From Agarophyton chilense (lineage: Eukaryota > Rhodophyta > Florideophyceae > Gracilariales > Gracilariaceae), in assembly GCA_030374765.1 (NCBI GenBank), contig JARGXX010000028.1, forward strand, positions 62,001-126,000: 64,000 nt of DNA, read 5' to 3'. Under the pieces are notes generated by a model. It saw only the letters and a list, made by a program, of their open reading frames with translations, did no database searches and was not told the origin of the DNA. Shown here one piece after another: positions 32,320-44,945 of this stretch (the stretch's first letter is position 1; every line of letters begins with the position of its first letter). The position numbers and the translations under genes are program-made.

Positions 32320-32626
32320 CGCCTGACGGTATAGTCACTCTCCGGCTTCTGTATATGAGGCGAGCCTCCGTCGCGGACATGGGTCTGAAAGACCCGGGGC
32401 ACCAGTACTGGACTGGATCTTCTTTTCGGCATTCTGAACAAATCCAGTGTTCGGAGACGAAAAATTGAGGTCTTCAAATGAATACGACAGCGTAGTTAAC
32501 TAGAGAACCTTATAATAGCTGCAAGTGGTCGGAAACTGCTCCCAAGATCGTATTCCGTTCGAAATAAAGATCGGTATCGGTTCCACGTTCCAGGTGCGAA
32601 ATATTTGGAGTAGCCAACGACAGTGT

Positions 32627-32644
32627 TTCTAAGTCAGGAGACCA
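32627..32644 (-). other. Element B primer-binding site
   Basis: The minus strand reads TGGTCTCCTGACTTAGAA two bases inside the 5' LTR. It differs from the site of element A at only two or three positions. Confidence 0.6.
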
Positions 32645-32646
32645 CT

Positions 32647-33264
32647 TGTAGTATCCGCTCTACGGAGAGAGCAGACACATGCGACAGTGTGCTGGACGCC
32701 CGAATGGGTGCTTGCGGCTAAGGGGAAGGTGTGGTAAAGCACAACACTAGCGAGCTAGAATGGGGGTTATAAGGCCCCACTCGCCAATGAGGGTGGTTGG
32801 TACTATGGAACGGAAAACTACTTGTTGTAGCTTGTCCGGATCTCCGGTTAAGGAATCCTTAACAAGGATCAAGTGAGTTGTGAACCCGTTTGTTGTCTCC
32901 TTTACTTTTGGAGTCGGCGCTCCCCTCTGTGCCTTAAGTACAGTGCACAGGGGTGAGCGCCGCACATAATAATATCTAGATTGAAACTTGGTTAGCCGAT
33001 TCACACTTCTACAGTATGAGATAATGCTTGTCACGTGGCTACTCACTACAGTATATGCGCCGTTTCCAATCCGGTATTTCTCTACAAAGGGTCGAATCGG
33101 AGGCGCCGTGGCAGACCGAGATCCCACGCGTAACATACCACCTCCCAGACTATTTGCGGGGTGCCGCTTCATAACTTCATCCTAGCCGTTGCACCCACTT
33201 ATGAGTGTCATTATAGTTAGCCGAAAAATCTTCCATCAGCATTCCGAAAGTGCAGAATACTACA
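32647..33264 (-). repeat. Element B 5' LTR (intact copy)
   Basis: It begins TGTAGTAT and ends ATACTACA. It preserves the uninterrupted target of element A (GAGATCCCACGCGT near 33118-33131). Confidence 0.9.
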
Positions 33265-34800
33265 GCTAAAATTAACGATATCCAGTCAAACCCAGAAATA
33301 TTGCATGTATTCATCTACACAGCAAGGCTTACTTTGAAATGAATTGGTCACCTCGAGTTTTGACAATTGCCGATCTCAGAAAGCGCAACAAACGCTTCGC
33401 CGGCATCGTGACTGCCGTCAGAGGTACGTTGATCATTCCACGCCTTTCCGTCACAATGGCAGGGCCGACACAAGCACCCGTTTGGGTGTACAAATAAACG
33501 AGCGACGGCGGCGGTGCCTCGCCGGAAACCGGGAGGCAACGGGCGACCGATCTTCACGCTACAATGTATCGTCTGTGGTAAACCCCCAACACAGCATAGT
33601 TCGCAGATTAAATCTCGTTTCACAATTTCTAGAGTCCTGATCGGCTGAGAAAAGGGAAAAGGTTTTTGCATGGGGACCGGGGGAAAGCCAAATATTGATT
33701 TTTTACACGATTCTACATTTTAATACTTACAGAGCTATTCAGAATTGTAAGATCACGTGCTTTTCTGTGTTCCACAATGAGTTCTTTCTAAAAACCCAAA
33801 CGTTTCACAGTTTCAGACAGATAACGCTTTTGCACCCTTAGACATGGCCTCATCAGAAAAAAACTTGTAACCACTTCGCTTTCTTTTATTCCATGGGTAC
33901 CAGAAATTTGAATCCCCATGAACAATGGACATGGTCAAAGTCGGATGGCGAAGTGTTTTGATGTCAACGTCGGCAATGAAGAACGCAAGCACCGTTCCAA
34001 CCCTAATGGCGACACCAGCGTCGAATTTGGAAAACAAAGCCAAGTTACATCTAGACGATAAGTCACCAAAGAAGTTTATGGAACTATATACATGAAATTT
34101 TGACGTACTTTTGAACCTTGTAGACGAGAAAAAAAACTGGCGCTAGTGGACGAGCTAGAGTTTGTTAAGAGTGTAACCTTTACGCAGACAAAACATTTTA
34201 ACGAGCCGAAACTTGGCGATGTTAAAGAAAACTTCGATATAGTCCTGTACGCAAAAGAAGAAAACTGGTCACTCAACTTTTCTGTCGCAATATCGAAGGG
34301 CAAAGAACTATCAGAAACAGTATCTGTAAAAAATGGTGTCCATAACTTACAATAGTAATTTATAAAATGATAACAGTGAATATGATGAAAATCTCCAGCC
34401 TTGAAACGAAGGAAGAAAAACACACGGAACAGACAAACACGAAACGTAGCCTTCCATGCCATCCATACCCAAGAATCAGTTGCCAAATCCAAGGGTACCT
34501 TTCTGGTAAAAAAAAGTGGAGGTTGAACTAATTGAAAGCGTAAAAAAAGTACCAAATTCAATTTAGGACAACTGTATTAGAGCAATTGGTACGAACGCCA
34601 CCAGAACAGTAGGCACAAGAGCAGCGAACAATCAGAAGTTTTGCCGATAAGTAGGTGGTCTTGTTGTTCTGACTATCTCCACCGTCGTCTCGCGTGGTTG
34701 TCCGGGGACCCTCATCTGTCGCTTAAGTACGTTTCTAATTGACTGATCAAGGGCATAGATCAGGTCACGTCTAGAACAAAACAAACACAACGGATAGTAG
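33265..34800. other. Unassigned, possibly transposon remnant
   Basis: A plus-strand frame at 33339-33497 (MNWSPRVLTIADLRKRNKRF start) and the following TLQCIVCGKPP Cys motif hint at an old coding region. Nothing in it is intact or recognisable. A purine/T-rich low-complexity stretch surrounds 34080-34570. Confidence 0.3.
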
Positions 34801-37349
34801 ATACGAACTACAATAAAAGCAACGGCAATCTACAAGCTCGACGGTCGCTTAAAGCTTTGCAAAGGTCAGAACGGACCAATTCAAACAACCAGAAGACACT
34901 TCACGCTGCTGACACGAGACAAAATTTCAATAAACTGAGGCACGGAATCGAATCCATAAGAAATATCAGATGTTCGGCAGAGACCTAAAGAGGATTATTT
35001 TGGGTGCTGTAGAGAAGAGCAAAAGTAGAGTTGATGAGAAGTTATATTTCATAAGCAATACTCTACGCGGCTTATCTGGTGAAGAGAACCCAAACAGGAG
35101 AACTCAAAAAATTGATGCGCGACACTGAAATCAAGAAAGAAGCAATGGTTTTGCGAAAGTTGAGTTGGACTGATGCCGTAGAACTTATCCTTGTTTTGTT
35201 CAAGGCATTCTTGGGTTTCAGTCTCGCATACATTTCATCGTTCTTCGTACGTTGAAGATATTAAAGAACCATCGAATTTCTTGGGCTTTTGGTTTGTCTC
35301 GATCAATTGAATGCCAGTACCAGTCATATAAGGGTTCTCTCTTTCGTCTTCTTCCCTGCAGGTTCTTTTTGTAGTTCGAATGGTATCCCAGTTGTTTTCA
35401 ATTAATCCGTCTGCAAGATTGCAATAGAAATTATGCGGTTCTATAATCAGCTTGTTCCCATATGCACCGTTGTAGACATTCTAGGCGTTAACCATGAACA
35501 CTTCCAGCAAAGAATTATTCATTTTAAAAGACTATTTTTTCACTTCAAGCCTCTTTTCCATATTCAAATCATCTTGCCGAGATATTTTATGTCTATCAAA
35601 TCTTTAACAACATGATTAGTAATCTTCGTAAACTTCTGGAATAAAGACAGATAGAAGGCTTTCCTTGCGCATTCCATCAGTTGTTATCCATCTTTCACGA
35701 AAACAGTAGTTTTTGGTTGGGTATTGCTACAAGTTCTGATATAATATCTTCTTTTGCATTCCAACTAGAGCACAGACATCACTTTTGGATCTAATTCAGA
35801 AATATTAGCCAGAGTTGAAACGTGCTAGCCTCGTGAGGTTGTTCTAAGTTCGAATAATGTATCATAGGAAGCCTTCTGGTAGTGGTTATACAACTACAAT
35901 GAATCTCATTCCTCTTTCTAAAATTTCTTGGGGCTGTTGCATCAGACGCAGTATATGAATCAGCGCAACCAATTCAATCAAACAACTGTCACGTGTGCAT
36001 ATTCAGATTCATAAGGCTGGAGATTTGGTTCGATAGAGCCCATGTTTTTTTCTATTTTTAGAGTTTTTGCACTCGTGGAACAGTAGAATGTTTTCAATTC
36101 ACAACCTTTCTCACGTTTTTTTTCTAAAAAAGTGTAGTGCGGAAGTTCTATTTGAAAGCAATCTCCGCCGAGTCTATACCAATGAGAACTACGTTCATCG
36201 ACATATTATGTGTTCAAGACATCAGACACGCATCACCACCTGTCTGTTACGATATTTTTGATCTTTTTAAGATCTACTAAAAACTATAAAATGTCTTATA
36301 TGCTGAAAAAGGGTACGAGAGATGATCTTTCGGGGCCGTGATGTGTCCAGAAATCTAGAAGAAGTTTCTTTAGACCATGATGATTTCTATCAAATTATTA
36401 TAAGCCTGTTATCAAAATAACGGAACGCTAAAAAGTCAAAATTTTTACCTCTACTAGTTTGCTTTAGACATTTATGCGCCAGGCGGAAATTTAGATATCA
36501 AACAATTTATTCCAAATGAGAGACAGAAACCCTCTACATAAATAAATCATACAGAGAGAGTCCTGAGAGAGCGTTAATGGCCGAGCTAAAATCTCGTTCC
36601 GGTCCGGTGATATTTTATTGATGTGTTTGAACAAGAACATTAATACTCTTGGAAAATGTTCCTTTGTCTACTTGGGGTTTGCAAAACACTGTCTCGTGTG
36701 TCATTTTTTGTCACAGTTGAAGTGCTGGTAGAGTTCATAGTTTAACTTTCGTTTCCATCCGTAGCAGGTTTTCCGCCATTGCTTGGGACTTCATTAATAA
36801 TAGCAGCACCATTTTGTATCCAGGTTGATTTTGATGGTTTCTTTAGCATTTTTCTAAACCGTCACATGATAACCAGGTTTGCAAATTCAAATTTTCAGAG
36901 TGCCAAGCATCCTTCTTTTACGAATTCGTTCGACTATCATTGTAAAAAAAAATAAGGCGATAATTTTTTTGACAACCCTTTCAACTTTTTATCACACTCG
37001 ACTCACTTGTTTCGTCTTTTATTGTGTAAAAAATCGCTTAGAGTTTTTCACGTAACTAGGCAAGTCTGGGTGTGGACTCTGTCTTCGATTGCACGTGGAG
37101 GATCAGTAAATGTTGACCTGGTACAATAATTGTGACAGACAGGAAGAACACCTGTATCATATACCGGTTTTGATTGATCTTTTGTAGTGTCAAAAGTTGA
37201 AGCCAGATACAAAGATAGTGTTGACAACACAATAAGCGCAAAAATCTAGGAATAATGACAAATTTGTAAAATCCAGCAATGTTGTAATCATTGTTTCATA
37301 TGCTAATTGACCTAAAATGAGGCCAATGGGTCAATAGACTGTGGTGTCT
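34800..37349 (-). mobile_element. Degenerate DNA transposon, copy 1 (piggyBac-like?)
   Basis: It is colinear with about 48360-50050: AATCCGTCTGCRAGA, then a CCAGCAAAGAATTATTCAT block, CTAGAGCACAGA and CCTTCTGGT occur in the same order and spacing. The coding sense is minus but is riddled with stops and frame breaks. The right end near 37349 carries an imperfect form of the terminal sequence GTCTATTGACCCATTGGCC of the palindrome family. It abuts a second, opposite end at 37346-37380. Confidence 0.4.
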
Positions 37350-37380
37350 ATCCGACCGTTGGCCTCATGTGGGCCAAACT
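37346..37380 (+). repeat. Isolated transposon end of the GGCCTCAT family
   Basis: GTGTCTATCCGACCGTTGG continues into CCTCATGTGGGCC and matches the terminus of the MITE at 9995. It lies head-to-head with the end of the element to the left. Confidence 0.5.
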
Positions 37381-37749
37381 GTAAACGTATTAGCTGATTT
37401 TTAGTTTTTTTGACCGGATTGTTTTCGTGTTTTGCACTGGGAGCAGTAAAGATTCTGTATCTTCATCTCACAAAAATCTTCGCTTCAAAAAACTGCTTTT
37501 ATGTGAAAGAATACACCATTAGTAACAAAATAATGTAAAATATGTGTTTAACTGATTATTATGCTAATTTCTATATAAGAATATAGATCAGACTTCTTTG
37601 GGGGCAGAAAAAGTGGTTGAACTCTAAACAATCTTTTTGGATTTGTGTATCAAACAGGACTATCTTTCATAAAATAATCAGTTTCGAACAGTCGCCCTTG
37701 TCTAATAAACTGTTGAGGCGATCTGTTTGAGATCTGACAGATAGTGATG

Positions 37750-37950
37750 TTGACGTTCTATAGAGTTTGTCAAGATAGCTGAGGTAGATGTATGTGTAGG
37801 ACAATGCTTGGAGCGTAGACACCACGAAGATGTTCGGGATCTTCCTCTTTTGAAAGACACGCCTCAGACGGAGAAGACGCGACCCAGCGGAGCACAGAAA
37901 CAGAGCCACTTTGGAAAGGCACGACGGAGTCGGGTGTAAGACCGAGGCCA
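37750..37950. repeat. Diverged dispersed repeat, copy 2 (matches about 12240-12400)
   Basis: The shared blocks are described at 12240. Here they are followed by a GC-richer stretch up to about 38600 with many short inverted segments; this may be an old LTR but has no partner in the window. Confidence 0.3.
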
Positions 37951-39699
37951 ATCCGGCGGGATATACCTAGAGTGTTAAGATGAGCACGGCACAGTCCGGG
38001 GTGTGACCAATCCTAGGCGGAGCGGTACCACGGCGATTGTCGGAAAAGGAGCGAGGAAAAACTCGTATGAGGTGGACGAGCGGGGTGAGTGGGGCGGCCA
38101 CTCACGAGAGCCAAAAAGAAGAACAAGAAGAAAACGGGGGCAAAAACCTTTACAGGGGCGAGACTACGACAAGTGTCGGTGATTAAATATGAACCCACGG
38201 TGGTGGTAGCACTCTGGTCTACAGAGGGGTGGATGAACTAACGTGCGACGGGCGCTCACGTAGTATGCGGTGAAGACGCGCCGAAGGCGAAGAGTTCAGA
38301 GCCGAGACTCCCTCCATGGGATCTCCCAAGAGGGTGTTCACTGTGGAGCAGTGCTCAACATCCTAAGTAGTGTGGCGCGCGGCCCCTGAGAGTGGGCGCG
38401 CGCCCGAAAAATAGACGCTAGATAGCGATAGCGTAGCTAAATAAATACTAAAAATTACTAAATAATACTAACCATTAGGTAGAATCCGGGCCACGTGTGG
38501 CACGCCTCGCACTCGAGCGTCGGAATACGTGGAGTCCACGTGTTCCACCTGTGTGCACTTCCGGTCTTAACCGGCCGTCAGCACGCAATAGCGGTATAGC
38601 TTGTCATAGACCAAGCTAGTCCTCAAGCGAGCGAAACCTATAAGTCCTGGGAAGAAACCTTGAAGGGCATTGTCCTTCAGTATGATCAAGACAAAAAGTG
38701 TCGGTGGTGAGAGTGTCAGTTCCATGTTGTCCGGATCCTCTCAGACTCTTTGACAGAGTTTGGTATTTGTTATTATATAGTAGTCTCTGTTGCTTCAAGA
38801 CCAGCTCGTAGGTTGCACTTCTAGATTTTTCATGATGCGTGCGTTGCGTAGGTGTCACTGTTGTCCAGCAGCTATCTATTTTGAGGACCTACGCAGTCCA
38901 AATGCCCACATTTCAATCCAAACTGTAGTCTTCTCCGGGCTGTAGTTGGGTTATTTCAGCCCACTTCGGCAGCACTCTGCAGTCGGTGATTTCTTGATAT
39001 CAAATGGCATTTTGGGAAAACATGCCGTTGTGCCGTATTGGGGATCGTTGTTGCCACACTCCAATACCCTCCGCATCACTGCTTAAATCTCTACGTTCTC
39101 GTTTGACCCATAATTTCCATACCATATTGGCTATAGTTTGATCACTCATCTTACGACGCGCCCGCCACCGCTGTTGACGTACAGCTAGTACTTTCTAGTA
39201 CTGGAATATTCTTGCACTTTCAGCAGAGGCATAATAATGGAAACGGGGAAACGCGTTGAAGTAGATCCAAGTTCTTCCCTGAGGGAGTTGCGGACTGTTT
39301 GGATTGCTTGTGGTTCATGAAACTCTCGAAAACGAAGAAAACTCTTCTCGTTCACGCGAACACAGTTACAGAAGCGTTCAAAAGTCGATACAGATTTATT
39401 ACCTAACCCATTCTGTTCAATTTACTGCACAATATCGCAAAACCTATGGCGATTCTCTCATCGTCTCGGATGACAGAGATGTGTTTGTGATCATATTATG
39501 CAATCTTTTCATTCATGGTAAAGGTGTTTTCCACTTCTTTAATGACACCGTACACGATGTCGACACAGCTATATAGAAGCTTCAAGGAACGGGAAGTTGC
39601 GATGCAAGCTTAGCAGTTTTATACTCCATTGCTGGGTGCACTTTTTCGCCCTTTTTCTATGATTCACGAAGCACGGGAAGAAGAACTTCTGTGATACGA

Positions 39700-40204
39700 A
39701 AAAATATAAGTCAACCATGAATGAAGAATTGGAAAAAGCGGTTTACAATAAGCGAGAGTTGAACGAATTGCGGAAGTCTTTTTTTGTCTCTGAAAATACA
39801 CTTGGATCTTTGAACTGGCGAACGGAGGTCAGAAACTTTGTCGTAGATGAAGCTGCTTGCGCCAATGAGCTGCGACCAGATCCTTCTCATATTCAGTTAC
39901 ATTGGAAAGGGAAGTTTTCATAACTGCTCAGTACTGGGGACGAGCTTATGAAAGAAATGTTTCTCTAGAGTTTGTCAGAGGATGTACCTGGGATGATGGA
40001 TACAATGAAGATGGTTATGTGGTACTTGACCTTCATGACCATGTGACTTAGATACAGAATCGTATATAGGAGGTTATCACCTGTTGTAACTGCAAAGGAA
40101 ATTGCTCCACGCGGCGATGTGCATGCCGCAAAACATCTTTGAGCTGTATTGGCTGCGGGTGCTATGACGATATATGTAGAAATCGTAGTATCACAAGTCT
40201 ATAA
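39700..40204 (+). pseudogene. Degenerate coding region ending in a Cys-rich CXC-type domain
   Basis: At 40082-40204 one frame reads CCNCKGNCSTRRCACRK, then CIGCGCYDDICRN and a TAA. This regular Cys spacing resembles the CXC-like tail seen in transposase-derived proteins such as the KRBA2 group. Just upstream, with one or two stops, is RGCTWDDGYNEDGYVVLDL. Further up, 39717-39923 gives a short charged frame. It is probably the 3' end of a decayed transposon gene; a host origin cannot be excluded. Confidence 0.35.
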
Positions 40205-41102
40205 AATATTGAAGCAGCTGCGACAGAAGCCTCTCCTTCTACAGCCACATCGCAAACTCTTCCAAGCATTGAAAGTGCATTCGAAGCGAGAACTACGTTG
40301 CGTTCTGCACGACATATAGGAATTGAAATTGATGCATGTTAAAGTTCACAAACCTCATCGCATAAAACATCCAGGAATTAATGTAACGACTGCCAAGAAG
40401 AAGAGAACACTATTGACTTACTTTAACGTTTTGACGAACAGAACAAGTCTTTTAAAGAGGGCAACATATGAGTACGAGATAGTTTCAACGGTTGCCGCTA
40501 TATTACCTCATCTAATTCCCGTCAAACATCAACTTCTATCCTCTAAGCTCATGTGGGAAAGCGCGAACAAACGCGTCGCCATGTAAAAGGACGTCTTCAC
40601 AGATATGAAGGTTTTGATTTTATCCATAACTGGTAGAGCTTTACAGTATCACATGGCATTTTGGGCTTTAGTACGTATACCCTGGTACACCATAGAAATA
40701 TACCAACCGATTGAAACATGTAACGCTTCGGCTTCAGATGATCACGAGAAGTAGAATGTTTTGGTTCATAAACGGAAATGACCAAGCAGGGGCCGTAATT
40801 AGCAATTGGCCTCCACAAAACAGGCTCTCTATACGTTTGACAATTCCTTATCGCTTCCCAAGAGGTGAAATCAAAAGGCGAGTATATAGTTTTAAACGCT
40901 GCACACCGTTTTGAAAAAAATGAATAAGCTTTTCAATGAAATATACCTCAAACGGAGGGTTTCCGGCAACTTCTTTTATTCGTTCCCCTTGAGATTTCCA
41001 TGCCCTCGAACTACTGAATGCTAAATCTGCACTGACCAAATGACAGTATGACCGAACTATTCCACTTTTATTAAAGCATTCGGCAAAATGTTCAGTAAAT
41101 AA

Positions 41103-42846
41103 TTAACTTGTTAGGAACCAGAGCTTGCAAAAACTAAGCATGGCTATCCATGAATTAATTATTTCGTTGGGCACCTTTTTACGATTCAGTGCAATGCTTA
41201 CTGCTGACAAGAAAAGATCGCAATCCTCTCCCGGCATAGAATCAGCAACGCATTTTTTTGCACCAGTAATGTCTTTCACGCTCGTCTCTCTGTCTCCAGT
41301 ATCCAAAACGCATTGACAAAGCTCGAGATAATTAAAAGAATTCGTTTCTGTGATGCATTGCATGCCGGTATTTGCACTCTGTACTAATTTGATGTCGTTT
41401 GAATGCCTTTAATCTATTGCTGAATAAATAGAACTCTGATGGATCCAGTCGTTCTCCATTTGAAATTTGATGTCAGAAATTGTCAGTTGGTCGTGGAATT
41501 GCATAGCAATGACCCAAGCAAGCTCACCTACACCGCACGTTAGAGGTCATCAGATGGTATTAGTTGCTAATTAGAGCCACAGAGAAAGATATTGACGAAG
41601 AATGAAGCTGTGGATTCATTGTCATGCCTGAGCAGGTGATGTTGACGCGCAGCAACTTGTTCGGCCGCAGAAGACAAAACAAGTATGGAGGGGGTAATTT
41701 TCAGCAGCACATTGCGCGTGTGTCCGAGTGTCCAAGCTCCTCCAAATACATTTTCAATAGAGCAGGACGAAAGGCCTCAAATCGCAACAGGATTTAGCGA
41801 TTTGTCAATAAATATTTGAAGACACGCAGCATGTCACCGACTGTCTGCTGTGGGGTGCACCTACGCTTCCCAGGTGTGCTCGTGGGTGGTGAACAGGCGC
41901 GCAACACTGCTGTTGGGACGCAAGTACACGATGCCTTAAACAATGAATATAGAAATAGAGGCCAGTTATTAAATACCAGCAATGCAAATTAATAAAATGA
42001 CCTTGAAAGCAAGGAAGGATGGTCGTAGCCCCTGCGGGTCACCACATAGACACTAGCTAGTGCTAGCGCTCTTAAGGCGCCGGCGCTCGTCTTTGCATTT
42101 TGAGACCTGAAAGCATCGCAGAAGTCAGAATGGACCATTTCGAGTATTTGTGTGAGACATGATTCATTTAATCGGGTCGCAGCATCATCTGGAGTAATGT
42201 TGGACATATTTTGCAAAGTGATGGTCTTATAAGCCAGTATATCACGAAGATCCAGAAAGGCTTCTAAAAGGTTTGAGTTTTCAAAAGAAATATGTTTCCG
42301 TGATATCTGTAAACTCCGGTGCAAAAAGTAGAACGAAGTTGAGGTTTTGGAACACACAGAGAGACAAGGGCTCTTTGATGCTCAATAGGCGTCGAGAAAG
42401 CTTCTTCTCTGGTGACTGAAGGCTGTGGGTGGGAAACGGCTTGCAAAGTAAACGCAACACCAACCATGAGCGGGTTGACATACTTGATCAGATCTATCCC
42501 TAATGTGCCAAAGGGAGAAAGTGCTGACACGACTCATTGGGGAGCGTAAAAGCATTCTTTTGAGCAACTTGACATGTCAATGACGTGTCAAGTATCTTTA
42601 CAAATGACAGTCGAAATATCAGATGCAATTACATGAGTAGAACGCCTTTTGTCTTCCGACATCAGTTAAATACGTCACTACCCCCGTACCAGAGACGAAA
42701 TCCATCTGCGTACCTTGAAAACCATTCGAAGCAGTCATGACTTGAACCCGAGACACTGTATCTGGACCCATGACAATTAAAAACAACTGAGCAAATCCGG
42801 CGCATTTTTGTTGGTTTTCTGTAGCTAGATCATATCTTTTACTCAT
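41103..42846 (-). pseudogene. Possible decayed or intron-split gene, unrecognised
   Basis: Several minus-strand frames with protein-like composition follow each other: 42619-42846 (MSKRYDLATENQQKC start), 42264-42530, 41989-42357 (FLDLRDILAYKTITLQ, helical) and 41103-41363. I find no family. They could be exons or remains of one gene, since real host genes lie just to the right. Low certainty. Confidence 0.2.
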
Positions 42847-43416
42847 TTAGCCCTTTGAGAACGGGAGTCGGTGCTTGGGCGCATGAGAAGGGAGATACGA
42901 GCTTGCGATTGAACACAACACGCAGGTGAAGCGCGCGATGAAAACTGAGTGGGGCGCTTTTCGGCGGAGATTGTGTGCGCCGCTGTGACCGGCTTGAAGC
43001 GCAAAAAAAGGCGCGTGGCAGAGGAAACGCGAAGTGGAACCTCTATGTTTGTTTATATCGCGGCTGCAAGGCCGCTTTTACGGAAGGTGCCGCATGCGTC
43101 CGTACACGCGATCATATATCGCCCTTTTGGCTATTTTTCCAGGTATCCTGTCGTCGTAGAAGATAATTGGTTGTTTATGATAAATAACAACCCATCTTGT
43201 TGGTTGGGTTGTTTATGATAATAAACAACCAATTCTCTTTTATGACTGAGATGCACCACCTTCCCCATTTAGACATGCACTTAAAACGACTGGCACACAA
43301 CTGTCTACACACACGTATTATGAGGTGCTTCTTCGCAACAAAACAAACAGAAAATTGCGCCTGTCAAACATTCAACAACTCTCGACTTGTTGAGTAAAAA
43401 ACCGAAAAAGCGCCTA

Positions 43417-43424
43417 GCGGGAAA
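43417..43424 (-). promoter_or_regulatory. E2F-type site (TTTCCCGC), copy 2
   Basis: The same GCGGGAAA as in copy 1, 93 bp before the ATG at 43510, and followed by AATATAAACAG, which may act as a TATA element. Confidence 0.45.
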
Positions 43425-43509
43425 CAGAATATAAACAGTCACAGCGTAGCTCCTAATAAAACCACATATCACCCAAAGTACGAAGAGTACGACATTTCGC
43501 AACCACAAC

Positions 43510-44112
43510 ATGAGCAGATCCAACGACACAGTAAGCCTAATGATTCTTCTCGACCTCCCCAATTCAGATTTTTTTTGCGTCGTAGAGAGTTACCTTGAAA
43601 TTCTGGTCAGAGTTGACGGAAACAACACCTCAGCACATTATGAAGCCACGTGCATTTCATACATCTATGCCATACCCCCCATTATGCGAGTCGTGTATCT
43701 ACAAGCTTTGTACTACATATACATCTTGACCCAAGACTCTGCCTTTCGCTACAGTTTCGACTGCCACACGGCCAAGTTCTACTTTACAGTGGCTCTATTA
43801 CTGTCCCTGGACGTGGTGGAGCCCGGAGTAATAACAGAGCGTCAACTAGCTCGCCTAGCCGAGTTCCCGCGTTCAATGATTCGTGAAAGCAAGAGTCCAG
43901 TCCGAGACCTTCTTAGATGGTTCAGAACGCCTTCAGATCGCGTTTTGGGCCGCTTCATCTCCAAAATTATACATGACATTTGCCGTGAAGGCGCCAACCG
44001 CCGTTGGAACGGTCATCGTCGCATCCGCCTCATGAGACAAGTTCTTCTTTCTCACTGTCAAGAAGAAGATGAATCTCCAACCCAAAGTGAGACAAGCTTT
44101 TCAGACCTTTAA
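43510..44112 (+). CDS. Cyclin-box-like protein, copy 2
   Basis: This is an intact 200-residue paralogue of the product of 8161-8760 with the same start and layout. Substitutions concentrate in the middle linker and at the C-terminus. The segments VESYLEILVRVDGNN, PPIMRVVYLQALYY, RWFRTPSDRVLG and KIIHDICREGANR are unchanged, which suggests function is kept in both copies. The cyclin assignment rests only on helix pattern and the upstream E2F site. Confidence 0.6.
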   Translation: MSRSNDTVSLMILLDLPNSDFFCVVESYLEILVRVDGNNTSAHYEATCISYIYAIPPIMRVVYLQALYYIYILTQDSAFRYSFDCHTAKFYFTVALLLSLDVVEPGVITERQLARLAEFPRSMIRESKSPVRDLLRWFRTPSDRVLGRFISKIIHDICREGANRRWNGHRRIRLMRQVLLSHCQEEDESPTQSETSFSDL

Positions 44113-44945
44113 GAACCAATGGGTTCTACCCTTCCTAGATACTTGTATACATTGCAAAAAGCTTTCCGTCTAGTTTTTTCTTACTTTCAAAAGTCCGGGC
44201 CCAAGATTAAATCTAAACATTGATAATTAATCCATCAACCTGTATTTTAGCAATTTCAAAAATCGCGACCTTTTCGTGCCTGCGAAACAGCAATAAGATC
44301 CCACCCGAGAAAAGAGTAGGTATAATCCATCATGTTTGACGTCAGCAGCCGTTCAAATTTCTGCAAGCTGTAGGAAAAGGCTACTTCTTTTCCCTAGCAC
44401 AACAGTGTTAATTAATACGTCAAAAACTGCTTCTATCATATCTTCTGTCTGAGTCGAACAGGACTAGAACGAATTATATCACCAAGCCAGGTTTTGCTGA
44501 GAAAATCTTCGATCTAATAAGCCCACCAATGCGCTGATGCCGCCTAAGGGCACACTTACCTGTGCTCCTTCCTCACGAAAGACAAAATCACCAAAGAAGT
44601 TAGTAGAAAATTATAGGAATTGTAGAGCTAATGGTTCCTTCACGCTCTAATCTACCGAATCAATCTGTTCAACGAAATCCTTTTTGCACTCCTTTTCTTG
44701 TATTGTTGTGTCAGAGCCCGAGCCACAGGCTAAAGGAGGGCCATCGCCGACCCTTAGTACATCTTTTCGCTCTCTTTGCCCAATTAGTTGCGTCCGCTCT
44801 GAATTTGGGAATTCAGCTTCACAATAGGTGTGAAAACTTTTGCATGCTGAAAGGAGGGGTACTATTACTGTCTAACGAACCATAATTGTCCCAAACGTCA
44901 AGGGTCGCTCAAAGTAGTTACACAAACCTTTTCCTAACAATCTCC

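Larger units (their letters stand above)
13517..33264 (-). mobile_element. Ty3 chromovirus B (outer element), interrupted by element A
   Basis: LTRs of about 615 bp begin TGTAGTAT and end ATACTACA, an 8-bp inverted repeat (the left copy begins TGTATTAT). The left LTR is split in two (13517-13994 and 24304-24443) by element A; the right one is 32647-33264. In element sense (minus) the order is 5' LTR, primer site, gag, protease, RT, [deletion], integrase end, chromodomain, antisense ORF, 3' LTR. It is disabled by a large internal deletion, many stops, a damaged protease motif and element A. Flanking 5-mers (AATAA and GCTAA) do not match, so the target duplication has decayed. Confidence 0.85.
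43128..44640. repeat. Segmental duplication, copy 2 (matches 7767-9560)
   Basis: It lacks the solo LTR of copy 1. Upstream it contains a short extra inverted AAACAACC/GGTTGTTT arrangement (43165-43230). Confidence 0.85.
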
